From positions 140,039 through 204,038 of the forward strand of contig JBBHKE010001281.1 of the NCBI GenBank assembly GCA_037447655.1: a stretch of DNA of 64,000 nucleotides, in the 5' to 3' direction. The translations under genes were made by a program, and so were the position numbers. This DNA comes from Zygnema cylindricum (Eukaryota > Streptophyta > Zygnematophyceae > Zygnematales > Zygnemataceae). The notes under the pieces are model-generated. The model made no database searches. It was not told the DNA's origin and saw only the letters and a list, made by a program, of their open reading frames with translations. This document shows positions 44,602 to 56,597 of the stretch, in pieces (the first letter of the stretch is position 1; each line of letters begins with the position of its first letter).

Positions 44602-47320
44602 TAACGTGTTTCTCTTGTTTCCTTTTGTTGATCTTTCTCCCTCCCTCAAACTCTAAAGTTTGAATGGATGGGAGTCTTAGGTTTCTCCTTACTGTCTAAT
44701 CGGCTCCCTTATTTATAGAAGCCAGTTCTAGTTCCTCCTCTTTTATCTCCTCGAAGTCCATAGGAATATGTGAGGTGTCCTGTAGATCTCCTGTATCTTG
44801 GATCTCCCCTGAATGTGCAATCATTGTTTCACTCATGTCCTTTTCGGGAAAGATAGGATTCTCATCGCTTTCAGACTCAAAACAAATTTTTATCTTCTTC
44901 GTATATTTGAATGGGTCAAATGACTTCCATTCATCCAATAAACCAAGTGTTTCACCAGAATAATATCTTGCTTTGCTAAGTCATAGACTCTATATCCCTT
45001 GACATCCACTTCATATCCTACAAAGTATCTAGGTTTGCCTTTAGCATCTAGTTTCCAATTTTTCTTATCCATATCAAGACTGTAAACTTGGCTACCAAAT
45101 ACTTTAAGGTGTGAGATATCTAGTTTCCTTCCAACCGGTCTCTCATAAGGTGTCATTCCCTTTACGGTTGAGGTTAGGACTCTATTCTTAATGTAGTTGG
45201 CACAGTTCATGGCTTCTGCCCAAAATCTCTTTCCTATTTTCTTGTCTGCCAACATACTACATACACTATCTCCTAGTGTTCAATTCCATTTTTCAGCTAC
45301 CCCATTTTGTTCCAGGTTATATGGTACAATTTTCTGGTGCTGAACTCCCTCATCTCTCAGTTATAGCTCAAACTGGTTAGAGGTATATTCTCCCCCATTA
45401 TCACTCCTTATTCTACTAATGGGGGTTCCATGCAACTTCTCACTCTAGGCTTATTCTTTGAAGTAAGTTGGTGTTTCACACTTTGTTTTTAGGAACTAGA
45501 CTCTAGAGTACCTAAACCAGTCATCTGTTATTGTTAACATAAAGCTCTTCTCTCCAACCAAAGGTACTCTTGCATGCCCCCAAATTTCTGTGTGGACTAG
45601 ATCTAGTATTTTTTCCCCCTTATATGTAGCGGTTTTGGGAAAAAGAAGTTTGAGCACATCAACTACAATCATCCACCATTTCATCATCTCCAAACTGAAT
45701 GCCTTCTACTACACGAAGCTTCTTCATATCCCTCAACCTATCAAAATACACATGCCCCAACCGCTTATGCCAAATCATCAATTTTGGAACACCAACATAA
45801 AAAACATTATTCTTTTAATTACTCGGGGTTAATCCTAAACAAGCCTGGCTACCCTTATCTGATTTGAAGTTGACCTCATCCCCGTACTTAGCTGTGAAAA
45901 CTCCCTTTCTTGTGAAGGTCTCAAACTGTTTGCCATCTAACACAGATGTAGAGACAAGATTTTTACTTAGCTGAGGAATGTAGAGTACATCTGAGAATGT
46001 GAGTATCGAAGATTTACCCTCCACTAAGACTTTCAGATCTACTGACCCCACTAGATCTGTAGTAACCACTCTTCCATCCCCATACTCTATCTCTACAGTA
46101 GAGATCTTTTTTAGCATAGTGAAGAGTTGTTTATCACTACACATATGCATTGATGAACTTGAGTCGATGATCCATCCTTCCTGTGGAGCTTCCCGAATTG
46201 CTCTAAGGGCACACTTCTGTCTCCGAGGGATCTTCTTCTCCTCCAAACTCTCGTCAACAAGAAGCTCCCCATCCTCCTCAGAGGACTCGTCCTCTGTTTC
46301 TCCTATCACTTTTGTGACCACAATTACCTTTTACTTCCCTCCGGAAGAACCCCCTCCATGGTTCTCTTGGAGCCTCAACTCGGACTACTTGACACAATCT
46401 GCGATAGTGTGCCGGCTTTTTGCAAAAATGACAAAGGCCCTTGGGGGCCATGGTCCACAAGCTGGTCTCTCTCTCCTTTTATTGGTTTCTTTGGATCCTT
46501 CCCCTATCGGTTTTCTCTTCCAGCTAGAGATTGGATACTCTTCCCCCCCCTTCTAATCTCAATTGTGTTCTCTTGCACAAGTATCATCCGGACCACTGTG
46601 TTCCACTTCCATGAACTGTTAGTCATTTTCTGTACTTATTACACTATGTTTTCATACTCGTCGGGTAAATTTATGATGAGAGTGTTATCCTTCATCTTTA
46701 TTGTACCTGTCCATCCGGCACTCTATATCTCTATATACAAATAAGAAAGATCATTACAGTAGTCTAACATCTTTCCCCCTTTGTAAGTATAATTTCCCAA
46801 CTTTTGCTTTGCCAACCGGAGATCCTGAATAGTACTTGCTCTAAATATTTCTACCAAACTCACTCACAACTCCTCGCCCTTGTAAATGTGAAGATGGGGG
46901 TTGCCAAAGCCTGAGTGAGTTATCTTAGAATGAAGTTTTTGGCAGCCATGTTGATGTCTTCCCACGTTTGGCAATCATTCTCGACAGTCTTTACGGTTGC
47001 CGCTCAGGGTGCCGTGGTTATAGGAGCCATTAGAGTAAGAGGTGTCTCCTTCTCCTTCCCCTTTTCGAACACACTGCTCTCCCCATCATCTGCCTCCTTT
47101 GCTGCAGCAGAGATTGCTGCAGCAAACCTTATTCCACCAAACCTTGGTGGAGTTCCCTGAGGTGGCAATTTCACTTGTCTACTAACAATACACCAGTATC
47201 CTTTTTCGCAAAAAGCCCCCATAATCATGACTTCCCAATAGATGAACCCTGATCCATTAAAGGTGGGCACCCTAGAGGGTGGGCCCATAACTTGGAATAT
47301 TGTGTCCTCTATTGGAATAC
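44602..47320 (-). pseudogene. gag-pol: COPIA-D gag, protease and integrase
   Basis: Gag N-terminus 47004-47288 (MGPPSRVPTFNGSGFIYWEV). The expected LTR-embedded start codon reads ATA at 47310-47312. Zinc knuckle CHFCKKPAHYRRLC (46410-46455), with alanine where the sister copy at 50120 has glycine. Protease reads IIDSSSSMHMC, so D-S-G is lost. Integrase: HTEIWGHARVPLVG (first aspartate changed to glutamate), DNGGEY region near 45400 and AEAMNCANYIKNRVLTSTVK at 44890-45255. Multiple stops. Confidence 0.88.
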
Positions 47321-47575
47321 AGAATTCCGAAAGCCTCTAGATAGCTTTTAACTAACCCACTTCAAGCCACAACAACTGGTTCCCAAAAGGGCAATATGAC
47401 AGTCTGAGTGCAATTCTGTGTCCTCCATTGGACTACAGAACTTAGTGAGCCTCTAGATAGTTGTAAACTAACCCAATTTCAATGGTAACCACAGCCGCCG
47501 AAGTAAACAAGCTGACAATTTGACTACACCCTTGTGCAGCTTGGACTCCCCTGAGTCTGTAGAAAAAAGAATCAC
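45133..47575. repeat. Near-identical 2.4-kb block, copy 1
   Basis: Matches 48841-51283 base for base at a constant offset of 3708, with only scattered single-base differences (for example 45161, 45246, 45283, 45525, 46411). Outside the block both flanks are still homologous but much more diverged. It spans integrase to gag, an LTR stub and the first 165 bases of an LTR. Confidence 0.9.
47293..47408 (-). repeat. COPIA-D 5' LTR stub
   Basis: Only about 116 bases of the LTR 3' end remain (TGGAATATTGTGTCC onward on the plus strand). It then meets a complete LTR of another copy at 47409. Confidence 0.8.
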
Positions 47576-48408
47576 TGAAAACGCCCAACCAGGCGATTAA
47601 TTATCAAGTGGCAAAGATGCCAATATTTATACAAGCTTGTTGGGAGAGAGGTGGCTACCTCCTCAATCCTCTAAGTCCTAAACCCCTCTCACAACCCCTA
47701 TGTACTGATGTACAAACCAATCAGACGAATGTAAAGTACAGAAAGGTACTAAGGGTGATATACTTTCTGTACGGCTTGTGTACGACAAGGCCATGGAGTG
47801 GACGCCTGTCTCCTTCGGACTTGTCCTCATGCTCCTTGGGATTCCTGCTTCCCAAATATATCCTGCCACGTGTCGCCAGGTCATGTTACGTCCGAAAACC
47901 ACCAAGGGGGCTATTTCGGGATCTCGACGATGATGCGGGCCGTTTGATCCAAACCGGCTTTTAATGCTCGCCGATCAAAACAAATGTCCGATACATTTGT
48001 TTCTTGCGCATTATAAAATCCAACTTGTTTATATGTCGTCTAATAGTAACTCTGTTAATCGGATTAATGCTCTAGTTACTGTTTAAATAGCAATCACACC
48101 CTATGTATCCTAACGGACTACTACGAGTGACTGGTAAGGGCTGACGGCTACGCCTCGCCTTGTCGGTCGAAGGTGTGAGTCCTACCAGACTCAACCTTTT
48201 TGGTTGAGAGTGACTTAGGTCACTCTTTAGCCCTGCCTAAGGAGCTAAGGCAGCCATGGCTTCACCGCCCTCTCTCTCCTCCAGGGACTATAACAAGTAT
48301 GGGGGCTAGAGAGAGAAGGTGGAGGCAGACTGCCTGTGCTTTTTCTTTTAGCTAATTTAACTTATTAAGACCTAGAAAATATCTCCCCTAAATCTAGTGA
48401 TTTCAACA
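47409..48408 (-). repeat. Complete copia LTR between two partial elements
   Basis: On the minus strand it starts TGTTGAAATC (48408) and ends AGAATTGCA (47409). It carries hairpins at 47524-47539 and 47543-47558, a GCCATGG word near 48253 and a tRNA-like block near 48130-48190. Its 5' side abuts COPIA-F internal sequence without a purine tract. Confidence 0.85.
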
Positions 48409-51116
48409 ACTGTCTCATTAGCTCCTTTATCCATTTAAGCTTGTTCCAATTCCTCCTCTTCTGTCTCCTCGAATTTCATAGGAATATGTGAGGTTTCCGA
48501 TAGATCTCCTGTATCTAGGATCTCCACTAAATGTTTAATCACTGTTTCACTCATGTCCCTTTCGGGAACGACCTCGTTTTCCTCATTTTCGGACTCAAAT
48601 CTGATTCTCGTTTTCTTAATATATTTGAAGGAGTCAAATAGCTTTCCTTCATCCATGACAACTAGGTGTTTGACCAGATTGGTGCTAAGTCATAGACTTT
48701 ATATCCCTTCACATCCTCATTAATCCTGCAAAGTATCCACGTTTTCCCTTAACATCTAGTTTCTAGTTTTTACTATCCGTGTCTAGACTGTAAACTTGGC
48801 TAGCGAATACTTTAAGGTGAGAGATATCTGGTTTCCTTCCAACCGGTCTCTCATAAGGTGTCATTCCTTTTACGGTTGAGGTTAGGACTCTATTCTTAAT
48901 GTAGTTGGCACAGTTCATGGCTTCTGCCCAAAATCTCTTTCCTATTTTCTTGTCTCCCAACATACTACATACACTATCTCCTAGTGTTCAGTTCCATTTT
49001 TCAGCTACCCCATTTTGTTCCAGGTTATATGGTACAATTTTCTGGTGCTGAACTCCCTCATCTCTCAGTTATAGCTCAAACTGGTTAGAGGTATATTCTC
49101 CCCCATTATCACTCCTTATTCTACTAATCGGGGTTCCATGCAACTTCTCACTCTAGGCTTATTCTTTGAAGTAAGTTGGTGTTTCACACTTTGTTTTTAG
49201 GAACTAGACTCTAGAGTACCTAAACCAGTCATCGGTTATTGTTAACATAAAGCTCTTCTCTCCAACCAAAGGTACTCTTGCATGCCCCCAAATTTCTGTG
49301 TGGACTAGATCTAGTATTTTTTCCCCCTTATATGTAGCGGTTTTGGGAAAAAGAAGTTTGAGCACATCAACTACAATCATCCACCATTTCATCATCTCCA
49401 AACTGAATGCCTTCTACTACACGAAGCTTCTTCATATCCCTCAACCTATCAAAATACACATGCCCCAACCGCTTATGCCAAATCATCAATTTTGGAACAC
49501 CAACATAAAAAACATTATTCTTTTAATTACTCGGGGTTAATCCTAAACAAGCCTGGCTACCCTTATCTGATTTGAAGTTGACCTCATCCCCGTACTTAGC
49601 TGTGAAAACTCCCTTTCTTGTGAAGGTCTCAAACTGTTTGCCATCTAACACAGATGTAGAGACAAGATTTTTACTTAGCTGAGGAATGTAGAGTACATCT
49701 GAGAATGTGAGTATCGAAGATTTACCCTCCACTAAGACTTTCAGATCTACTGACCCCACTAGATCTGTAGTAACCACTCTTCCATCCCCATACTCTATCT
49801 CTACAGTAGAGATCTTTTTTAGCATAGTGAAGAGTTGTTTATCACTACACATATGCATTGATGAACTTGAGTCGATGATCCATCCTTCCTGTGGAGCTTC
49901 CCGAATTGCTCTAAGGGCACACTTCTGTCTCCGAGGGATCTTCTTCTCCTCCAAACTCTCGTCAACAAGAAGCTCCCCATCCTCCTCAGAGGACTCGTCC
50001 TCTGTTTCTCCTATCACTTTTGTGACCACAATTACCTTTTACTTCCCTCCGGAAGAACCCCCTCCATGGTTCTCTTGGAGCCTCAACTCGGACTACTTGA
50101 CACAATCTGCGATAGTGTCCCGGCTTTTTGCAAAAATGACAAAGGCCCTTGGGGGCCATGGTCCACAAGCTGGTCTCTCTCTCCTTTTATTGGTTTCTTT
50201 GGATCCTTCCCCTATCGGTTTTCTCTTCCAGCTAGAGATTGGATACTCTTCCCCCCCCTTCTAATCTCAATTGTGTTCTCTTGCACAAGTATCATCCGGA
50301 CCACTGTGTTCCACTTCCATGAACTGTTAGTCATTTTCTGTACTTATTACACTATGTTTTCATACTCGTCGGGTAAATTTATGATGAGAGTGTTATCCTT
50401 CATCTTTATTGTACCTGTCCATCCGGCACTCTATATCTCTATATACAAATAAGAAAGATCATTACAGTAGTCTAACATCTTTCCCCCTTTGTAAGTATAA
50501 TTTCCCAACTTTTGCTTTGCCAACCGGAGATCCTGAATAGTACTTGCTCTAAATATTTCTACCAAACTCACTCACAACTCCTCGCCCTTGTAAATGTGAA
50601 GATGGGGGTTGCCAAAGCCTGAGTGAGTTATCTTAGAATGAAGTTTTTGGCAGCCATGTTGATGTCTTCCCACGTTTGGCAATCATTCTCGACAGTCTTT
50701 ACGGTTGCCGCTCAGGGTGCCGTGGTTATAGGAGCCATTAGAGTAAGAGGTGTCTCCTTCTCCTTCCCCTTTTCGAACACACTGCTCTCCCCATCATCTG
50801 CCTCCTTTGCTGCAGCAGAGATTGCTGCAGCAAACCTTATTCCACCAAACCTTGGTGGAGTTCCCTGAGGTGGCAATTTCACTTGTCTACTAACAATACA
50901 CCAGTATCCTTTTTCGCAAAAAGCCCCCATAATCATGACTTCCCAATAGATGAACCCTGATCCATTAAAGGTGGGCACCCTAGAGGGTGGGCCCATAACT
51001 TGGAATATTGTGTCCTCTATTGGAATACAGAATTCCGAAAGCCTCTAGATAGCTTTTAACTAACCCACTTCAAGCCACAACAACTGGTTCCCAAAAGGGC
51101 AATATGACAGTCTGAG
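48409..51116 (-). pseudogene. gag-pol: COPIA-F: gag-protease-integrase fragment plus LTR stub
   Basis: Same content as 44602-47408. Gag 50712-50996; zinc knuckle CHFCKKPGHYRRLC intact; protease IIDSSSSMHMC; integrase fragments at 49204-49401 and 48763-48963; LTR stub 51001-51116. It ends in the integrase-RT spacer at 48409, directly at the start of the LTR 47409-48408, so reverse transcriptase and RNase H are missing. Confidence 0.88.
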
Positions 51117-51283
51117 TGCAATTCTGTGTCCTCCATTGGACTACAGAACTTAGTGAGCCTCTAGATAGTTGTAAACTAACCCAATTTCAATGGTAACCAC
51201 AGCCGCCGAAGTAAACAAGCTGACAATTTGACTACACCCTTGTGCAGCTTGGACTCCCCTGAGTCTGTAGAAAAAAGAATCAC
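48841..51283. repeat. Near-identical 2.4-kb block, copy 2
   Basis: Partner of 45133-47575. The right edge falls 167 bases inside the LTR at 51117-52112, after which the two LTRs are only moderately similar. Confidence 0.9.
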
Positions 51284-52112
51284 TCAAAACGCCCAACTAA
51301 GCGATAAGTTATAGGGTGGCAAAGATGCCAATTTATACAAACTCTCAAAGAGAGAGAGGACCATCTACCTGATTTTTCCTTAGTCCTAGTTCCCTCTCAC
51401 AACCCCTATCTACTAACTGTACGAACGAATGAGAACACTGTACAGTACCAGAAAGTACTACGGCCGATGTACTTTTTGTACAACAAGGCCATTAAGCAGG
51501 CGCTTGTCCACTTTTAAGCTGTACGTACGCTCATCAAAATTCTCGCAACTGAATGTTATCTCTCCACGTGGCGCTAGGTCATGCCACGTCACAAAATGCC
51601 AAAGTGACCATTCCATGATCTCGGCGATGATGTGCGCCGTCATATAGAATTTAGTATCTCATCTCAATCTTTAAAATAAACATCTTACTAATTTGTTTCG
51701 TGCGGAATCCTATCCGCACTGTATTTAACTTGTTCCATGTATCTATGTTTACATTTCCTTTAATCAAAATTACTACCTTTACATTGTTTAAATATATGTC
51801 AAACCCTATATACCCTAGCGAACTACTACAATAGGGGGGTTAGAGCGAACAGCTACGCCATGCTATACTGGTCGGAGGTTCGATTCCTGCTGGACGCAAC
51901 CTTTTTGTTGAGAGTGACTTAGGTCACTCTTCAGTCCTGCATTGGTGAAGTTAAGGCAGCCATGGCTCCACTATTCTCTCTCTCTCCTTCAGTAACTACA
52001 ACAAATATGGGGGATGGAGAGAGAAGGTGGAGGCAGACTGCCTGCGCTTGTCACTATTTTCTATCTATTTAGACCTAGAAAAGACTATTAAAACCTTTAG
52101 TTTAGTTTAACA
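51117..52112 (-). repeat. COPIA-G 3' LTR
   Basis: Contains the best tRNA-like block of the window on the plus strand (51840-51893): GGTTAGAGCG, then GGTCGGAGGTTCGATTCCTG with a perfect B-box (51877-51887). A TATACAAAC promoter-like word is near 51333. The first 167 bases are shared with 47409-47575. Confidence 0.85.
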
Positions 52113-52125
52113 CTCCCCTTATTTT

Positions 52126-53924
52126 CTAGTCTAGTTTTATTTTTTCTTTCAACCCGAATTTTTCCCTACAATATTTTAATTTGGGAGAGGGCATAAGTTT
52201 AGTCATCATGCCAGCCACCATTTCTTCATCAGGTCTATACACAAGATTCAAAATTTTGTTTTCAAATTTTTCTCTTAGGAAGCTAAATCTTATGTCCATA
52301 TGTTTAGCTTTGAAATGATGTTTTGTATTGGTTGCAATTGCAATTGCAGCTTGATTATCACAAAAGACTTCATGCACTCCCTACTTCATATTCCCTAATT
52401 CTTGCAACAAGGATTTCACCCACATCAACTCTTTTATTGTAGAACAAGAGGCCATTTACTCAGCCTCCATAGTAGACTGAGCAACCACCTTTTGTTGCTT
52501 ACTGCTCCAACAGCTAGCACCTTCCCCCACAAACAACGCATACCCAGAAGTGCATCTTCTCATGGATGCATCCCCATAATTGGCATCACTCCAAGTAGTG
52601 ATATCAGTGTGCCCCCCTCCCAAATGCAACCACAACTCTCTAGTTCCTACCAAATATCTCATGACTATCTTGGCTGCCTATTAGTCTCTCTTTCTATGAT
52701 CATTAAGACTCCTACTGAGTACTTTAATTGCTGCCGCTATGTCTTGCCTGGTACAATTCATAAAGTATATTAGACTTCCTACAACCTGTCTGTAAGGGAT
52801 AGTCTTCATAAACTCTCTCTCTTTTGGAGTCATCTGATCAACTAAGATTATAACTCCTCCTTGTACCCTCCTATCACTTACTTTCTTCAAGTCCATGGGA
52901 GTGGTACAATGTTTGCTTTCTCCATCTGGGATTTCTCAAGCATATTTCCTATTGATTCTTTCTGAGTGAGTCTAATGATCCTTTTCCCCCTATCTTTTTC
53001 CATTTGAATTCCCAAAATATATCTTGCCTCCCCTAAATCCTTCATATCAAATCTGCTTCTAAGATCTTTCTTCAACTTATTGATCATTTCCAAAGACTTA
53101 CTTAGCACTAGCATGTCATCCACATAAATTGCAAAAAAGATCACACCATCCTCATGTTCAAACATATAGATAGAATGGTCAGAGCAAATCCTGATATACC
53201 CTAGACCAGTAAAAGACTCATCTAGTTTCTTATTCCACTCTTTGGAAGCCTGCTTAATTCTATATAAAGACTTAATGAGCCTGCAGACTTTGCTCTCTTC
53301 CCCATTCTCCACAAACCCCTCCGGTTGCCAAATGAAGATTTCTTCCTCTAACTCATCATTGAGGAAGGCAGTCTTAATGTGCATCTGATATATTTTCATG
53401 TTTTTCGCTGCTGCTAGACTTAGGAGAATCCTTACTCATGGGAACCAAACAACTGGAGAAAATGTCTCCTTATAGTCAATCCCCTCCTTTTTGGTGAACC
53501 CCTTTGCTACCAAATGAGCCTTATATCTTTTAGTGGTATTATCTAGGTTCACTTATAGTCTGAATACACATTTACAGCCAATAGGTTTTCTGGCTGGAGG
53601 ACAATCTGCTAGCTCCCAAGTATTTGCTTCCATGATGGAAGCCATCTCATCATTTATGGCTCTAATCAATCTGTCCATTTTCGTGCTGTTCACTGCCTCT
53701 TAGTATGTTTAAGGCTCATTATGATAAGACAGCTTAGTAACCTTTCATGCAACTTGTTTCTCTTGTATTATTTTGCTACTCCTTCTTCCTCCCTCAAACT
53801 TTGAAGCTAGAATAGAAGGATGTCTTGGGTTTCTGCTTACTGTCTCATTATCTCCCGTATCTATAGAAGTTGGGTTCGGTTCCTCCACTTTTCTCTACTC
53901 AAAGTCCCTAGGAATATGTGAGGT
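52126..53924 (-). pseudogene. pol: COPIA-G reverse transcriptase and RNase H
   Basis: 52887-53399 (KTAFLNDELEEEIFIWQPEG; IFFAIYVDDMLVLSKS, YVDD intact), 52681-52896, 52456-52662 (WSDANYGDASMRRCTSGYAL) and 52126-52377 (VFCDNQAAIAIATNTKHHFK). The N-terminal part near 53400-53650 is in broken frames. Four or more breaks separate these pieces. Confidence 0.9.
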
Positions 53925-54978
53925 TATAACTCTGAGAACTCCATAAGTCCTCAGAGTGGACAGCTTCCAAGAAGCCTCTACGATTACCCTGACCCCTTTG
54001 TGTTTCAGCAAAAATAACTGTCACCCTGGCAAAAAATAACTCTGACAAACTTCAACCCTGTGAAGGCAAGACTCTCGTGAGTCGATAGCAAAAAGAATCT
54101 CTGAATTTGCTCCCCTGAGCAGTAAGTTAGGGAGGGTCAAAGTTTACCTTTTGTACAGAAGCTCTCTGGGGGAGAGGGTCCTATCTTCTAATTTTTCTAA
54201 GTCCTATCTCTCTCACAGACTCTATCAACTGATGTACGGAGCCAATCAGATTTCAGTTTCGTACACAAAAGTACAGCTGTCGGTGTACTTTCTGTACGGA
54301 CACTATACGACATTGCCTAAATGTCGACACGTGGTATGTCCGGATTCGCTCCCTTAATCCTTGGCGATGCCGCGATCTAATATCATACCGCCACGTGTCA
54401 TCCGATGTGGCGATGGCCACAAACCGCCGAAATCCTCTTCCGTGATCTCGGCGTTAATTCTGGCCGTCCGATTAAATTCACATTTAATTGTAGCCGTAAA
54501 AAATACATGCGCGGTATTCGTTTCACTAAAGAAATAAATGCGCGGTATTGGTTTCTTATCCATACCGAATCCGTACTTTTATATTAACTGGATATATTCC
54601 TCTCGTAAACATTTACAGTTAAATGAACTATCCTACATATAAATGTTTAAATCATTGTCAAACCATATACTACGTAACACTACTTCTAGACTTAACGGCT
54701 AAGGCTAACGGCTACCGGCTGTCAGCCGGCCGGTAGGTACCAAGATCAAATCCTGTGGCCGACACATATCTTTTAGTAAATAAAACCCTAACTAAAATAT
54801 ATTTTCCCGTAAACCTGTGGATAGCCTAGGTAGCCATGGCTGTAGCTCCCTCTCCAATTTCTTTCTGACTGCGACAAGTTTGAGAGTTGGAGAGAGAAGT
54901 TAGAAGTAGACTGCCTCGGCTTCTTTCTTATTTCTATTCAGACCTAGAAAATACTTTAAAAGACCACTAATTTCTACA
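53925..54978 (-). repeat. COPIA-H 3' LTR
   Basis: Partner of 59329-60383. It has a hairpin GACTC/GAGTC near 54082, a plus-strand tRNA-like block at 54690-54770 (GATCAAATCC T-loop-like), and the conserved GCCATGG word at 54833. The purine tract AAATAAGGGGAG lies just outside on the minus strand. Confidence 0.88.
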
Positions 54979-54991
54979 CTCCCCTTATTTT

Positions 54992-56553
54992 CTAGTCAAT
55001 CTTTAATTTCTGACCACACTTTTCCTAGCAGAACATTAGCTTAGGGGAAGGCACAGGTTTGGTCATCATATCAGCTACCATCTCACTATCTGGTCGGTAC
55101 TCTAAACTGATTATTTTGTTTTCTACTTTCTCTCTAACAAACCTGGGTCTAATGTCCATGTGTTTAGCTTTAAAATGATGTTTAGGATTGGCAGAAATAG
55201 CGATTGCTGCCTGATTATCACAAAATATTTTCTGCACACCACTCTTAAGGTGACCAAGCTCACCAAGCAAAGACTGGACCCACATCAATTCTTTTACAGC
55301 AGAGCAAGAGGCCATATACTCAGCCTCCATGGTGGACTGGGCAATAACTTTTTGTTGTTTGCTACTCCAACAGCAAGCCCCATCACCCACATATAATACA
55401 TATCTAGAAGTGCATCTCCTCATCGGAGCATCACCATAACTAGCATCACTCCAAGTAGTGATGTCAGTATTCTCCCCACCCAAATGCAACCATAGATCCC
55501 TAGTTCCTATCAAATATCTAAGGACTCCCTTCGTTGCCTCCTAATCCCTCTTAGTGGGAGCATTTAGACTTCTACTCAGCACTTCTACAGCTGCAGCTAA
55601 ATCTGGCAGGGTACAATTCATAAAATAGATTAGACTTCCCACTACTTGCCTGTAAGGAATAGTCTGCATGAACTTCTGTTCTTCAAGAGATAATTCCTCG
55701 TCTAAGACTATGACTCCTTCTTCCTCACTCCCCTCACTTCCCTTCTTCAACTTCATTGGAGTTGTACAACTATTAGCTTTATCCATTTGAAATTTTTCAA
55801 GCATGTTCCCTATTGCTTCCTTTTGAGTCAATCTTATAATTTTTCTTTTTTGGTCTCTCTCTACTTGAATTCCCAAAATATACTTTGCTTCTCCCATATC
55901 TTCATTTCAAATCTCCCCTTAAGATTCGTTTTCAGTTTATTAATTTTTTCTATTGATTTTCTTAAAACAAGCAAATGATCATCATAAATTGAAATAAATA
56001 TAAAACCTTCCTCATCTTCGAAAACATAGATTGAGTGATCTGAGCTGATCCGGATATATCCTAGACCGGTAAGAAACTCATCAAGCTCCTTATTCAACTG
56101 TCGAGGCGCCTGTTTCAAACCATAAAGAGATTTAATCAGCCGGCATACCTTACTCTCCTCTCCTTCCTCCACAAACCCTTTGGGTTGTCGCATGAAGATC
56201 TCCTCTTCCAATTATCCATGCAAAAAGGCTGCTTTGATGTCCATCTGGTGCACTTCCATGTCTTCCGCTGCTGCCAGACTGAGAAGTATGCGGACGGATG
56301 GAAATCTGACCACCGGGGCAAAGGTTTCCTCGTAGTCAATTCCCTCCTTTTGTGTAAATCCCTTTGCCACTAATCGGGCCTTGTAGCGCTCGATTGTGTT
56401 ATCTGGGTTCAGTTTTAATTTGAAAACCCACTTACAACCGATTGGTTGTCCGTTAGGTGGACAATCCACCAGCTCCCAAGTATCGGCTGCCATAATTGAG
56501 GCCATCTCCTCATTGATGGCTGTCTTCCACCAGTTTCCTTCTAGATAAGTCAT
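54992..56553 (-). pseudogene. pol: COPIA-H reverse transcriptase and RNase H
   Basis: 56212-56553 (WELVDCPPNGQPIGCKWVFK; YEETFAPVVRFPSVRILL), ending at a stop at HG where the chain should continue; 55861-56211 (IFMRQPKGFVEEGEES; the YVDD box reads YDDHLLV and is damaged); 55541-55897 (GEAKYILGIQVERDQKRK); 55025-55513 (RNase H, WSDASYGDAPMRRCTSRYVL; FCDNQAAIAISANPKHHFKA). A stop at 55025 is followed by about ten more residues to the true end at 54992. Confidence 0.92.
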
Positions 56554-56597
56554 TGCCTCTCCATAAGTTTGAGGTTCATCTTGATGAGATAGTTTAG

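Larger units (their letters stand above)
32155..47408 (-). mobile_element. COPIA-D, copia element split by two nested elements
   Basis: On the minus strand the parts read in order: 5' LTR remnant (47293-47408), gag-protease-integrase (47288 to 44602), reverse transcriptase and part of RNase H (38434 to 37139), and RNase H end (32461 to 32155). The gaps are filled by COPIA-E (38435-44601), in the integrase-RT spacer, and by a composite (32462-37138) in the STMEAEYMA segment of RNase H. Both junctions rejoin the protein without large loss. No 3' LTR was found beyond 32155. Confidence 0.8.
51117..53924 (-). mobile_element. COPIA-G, 3' half of a copia element
   Basis: 3' LTR 51117-52112 (minus strand start TGTTAAACTAAAGG), purine tract AAATAAGGGGAG, then RNase H and reverse transcriptase up to the spacer. 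It is cut at 53924 by COPIA-H. The missing 5' half does not appear on the far side of COPIA-H. Confidence 0.85.

Noticed and set aside
46358-46744. 128-codon plus-strand ORF, repeated identically at 50066-50452
   Set aside because: Antisense of gag in COPIA-D and COPIA-F; identity reflects the duplicated block, not coding constraint.
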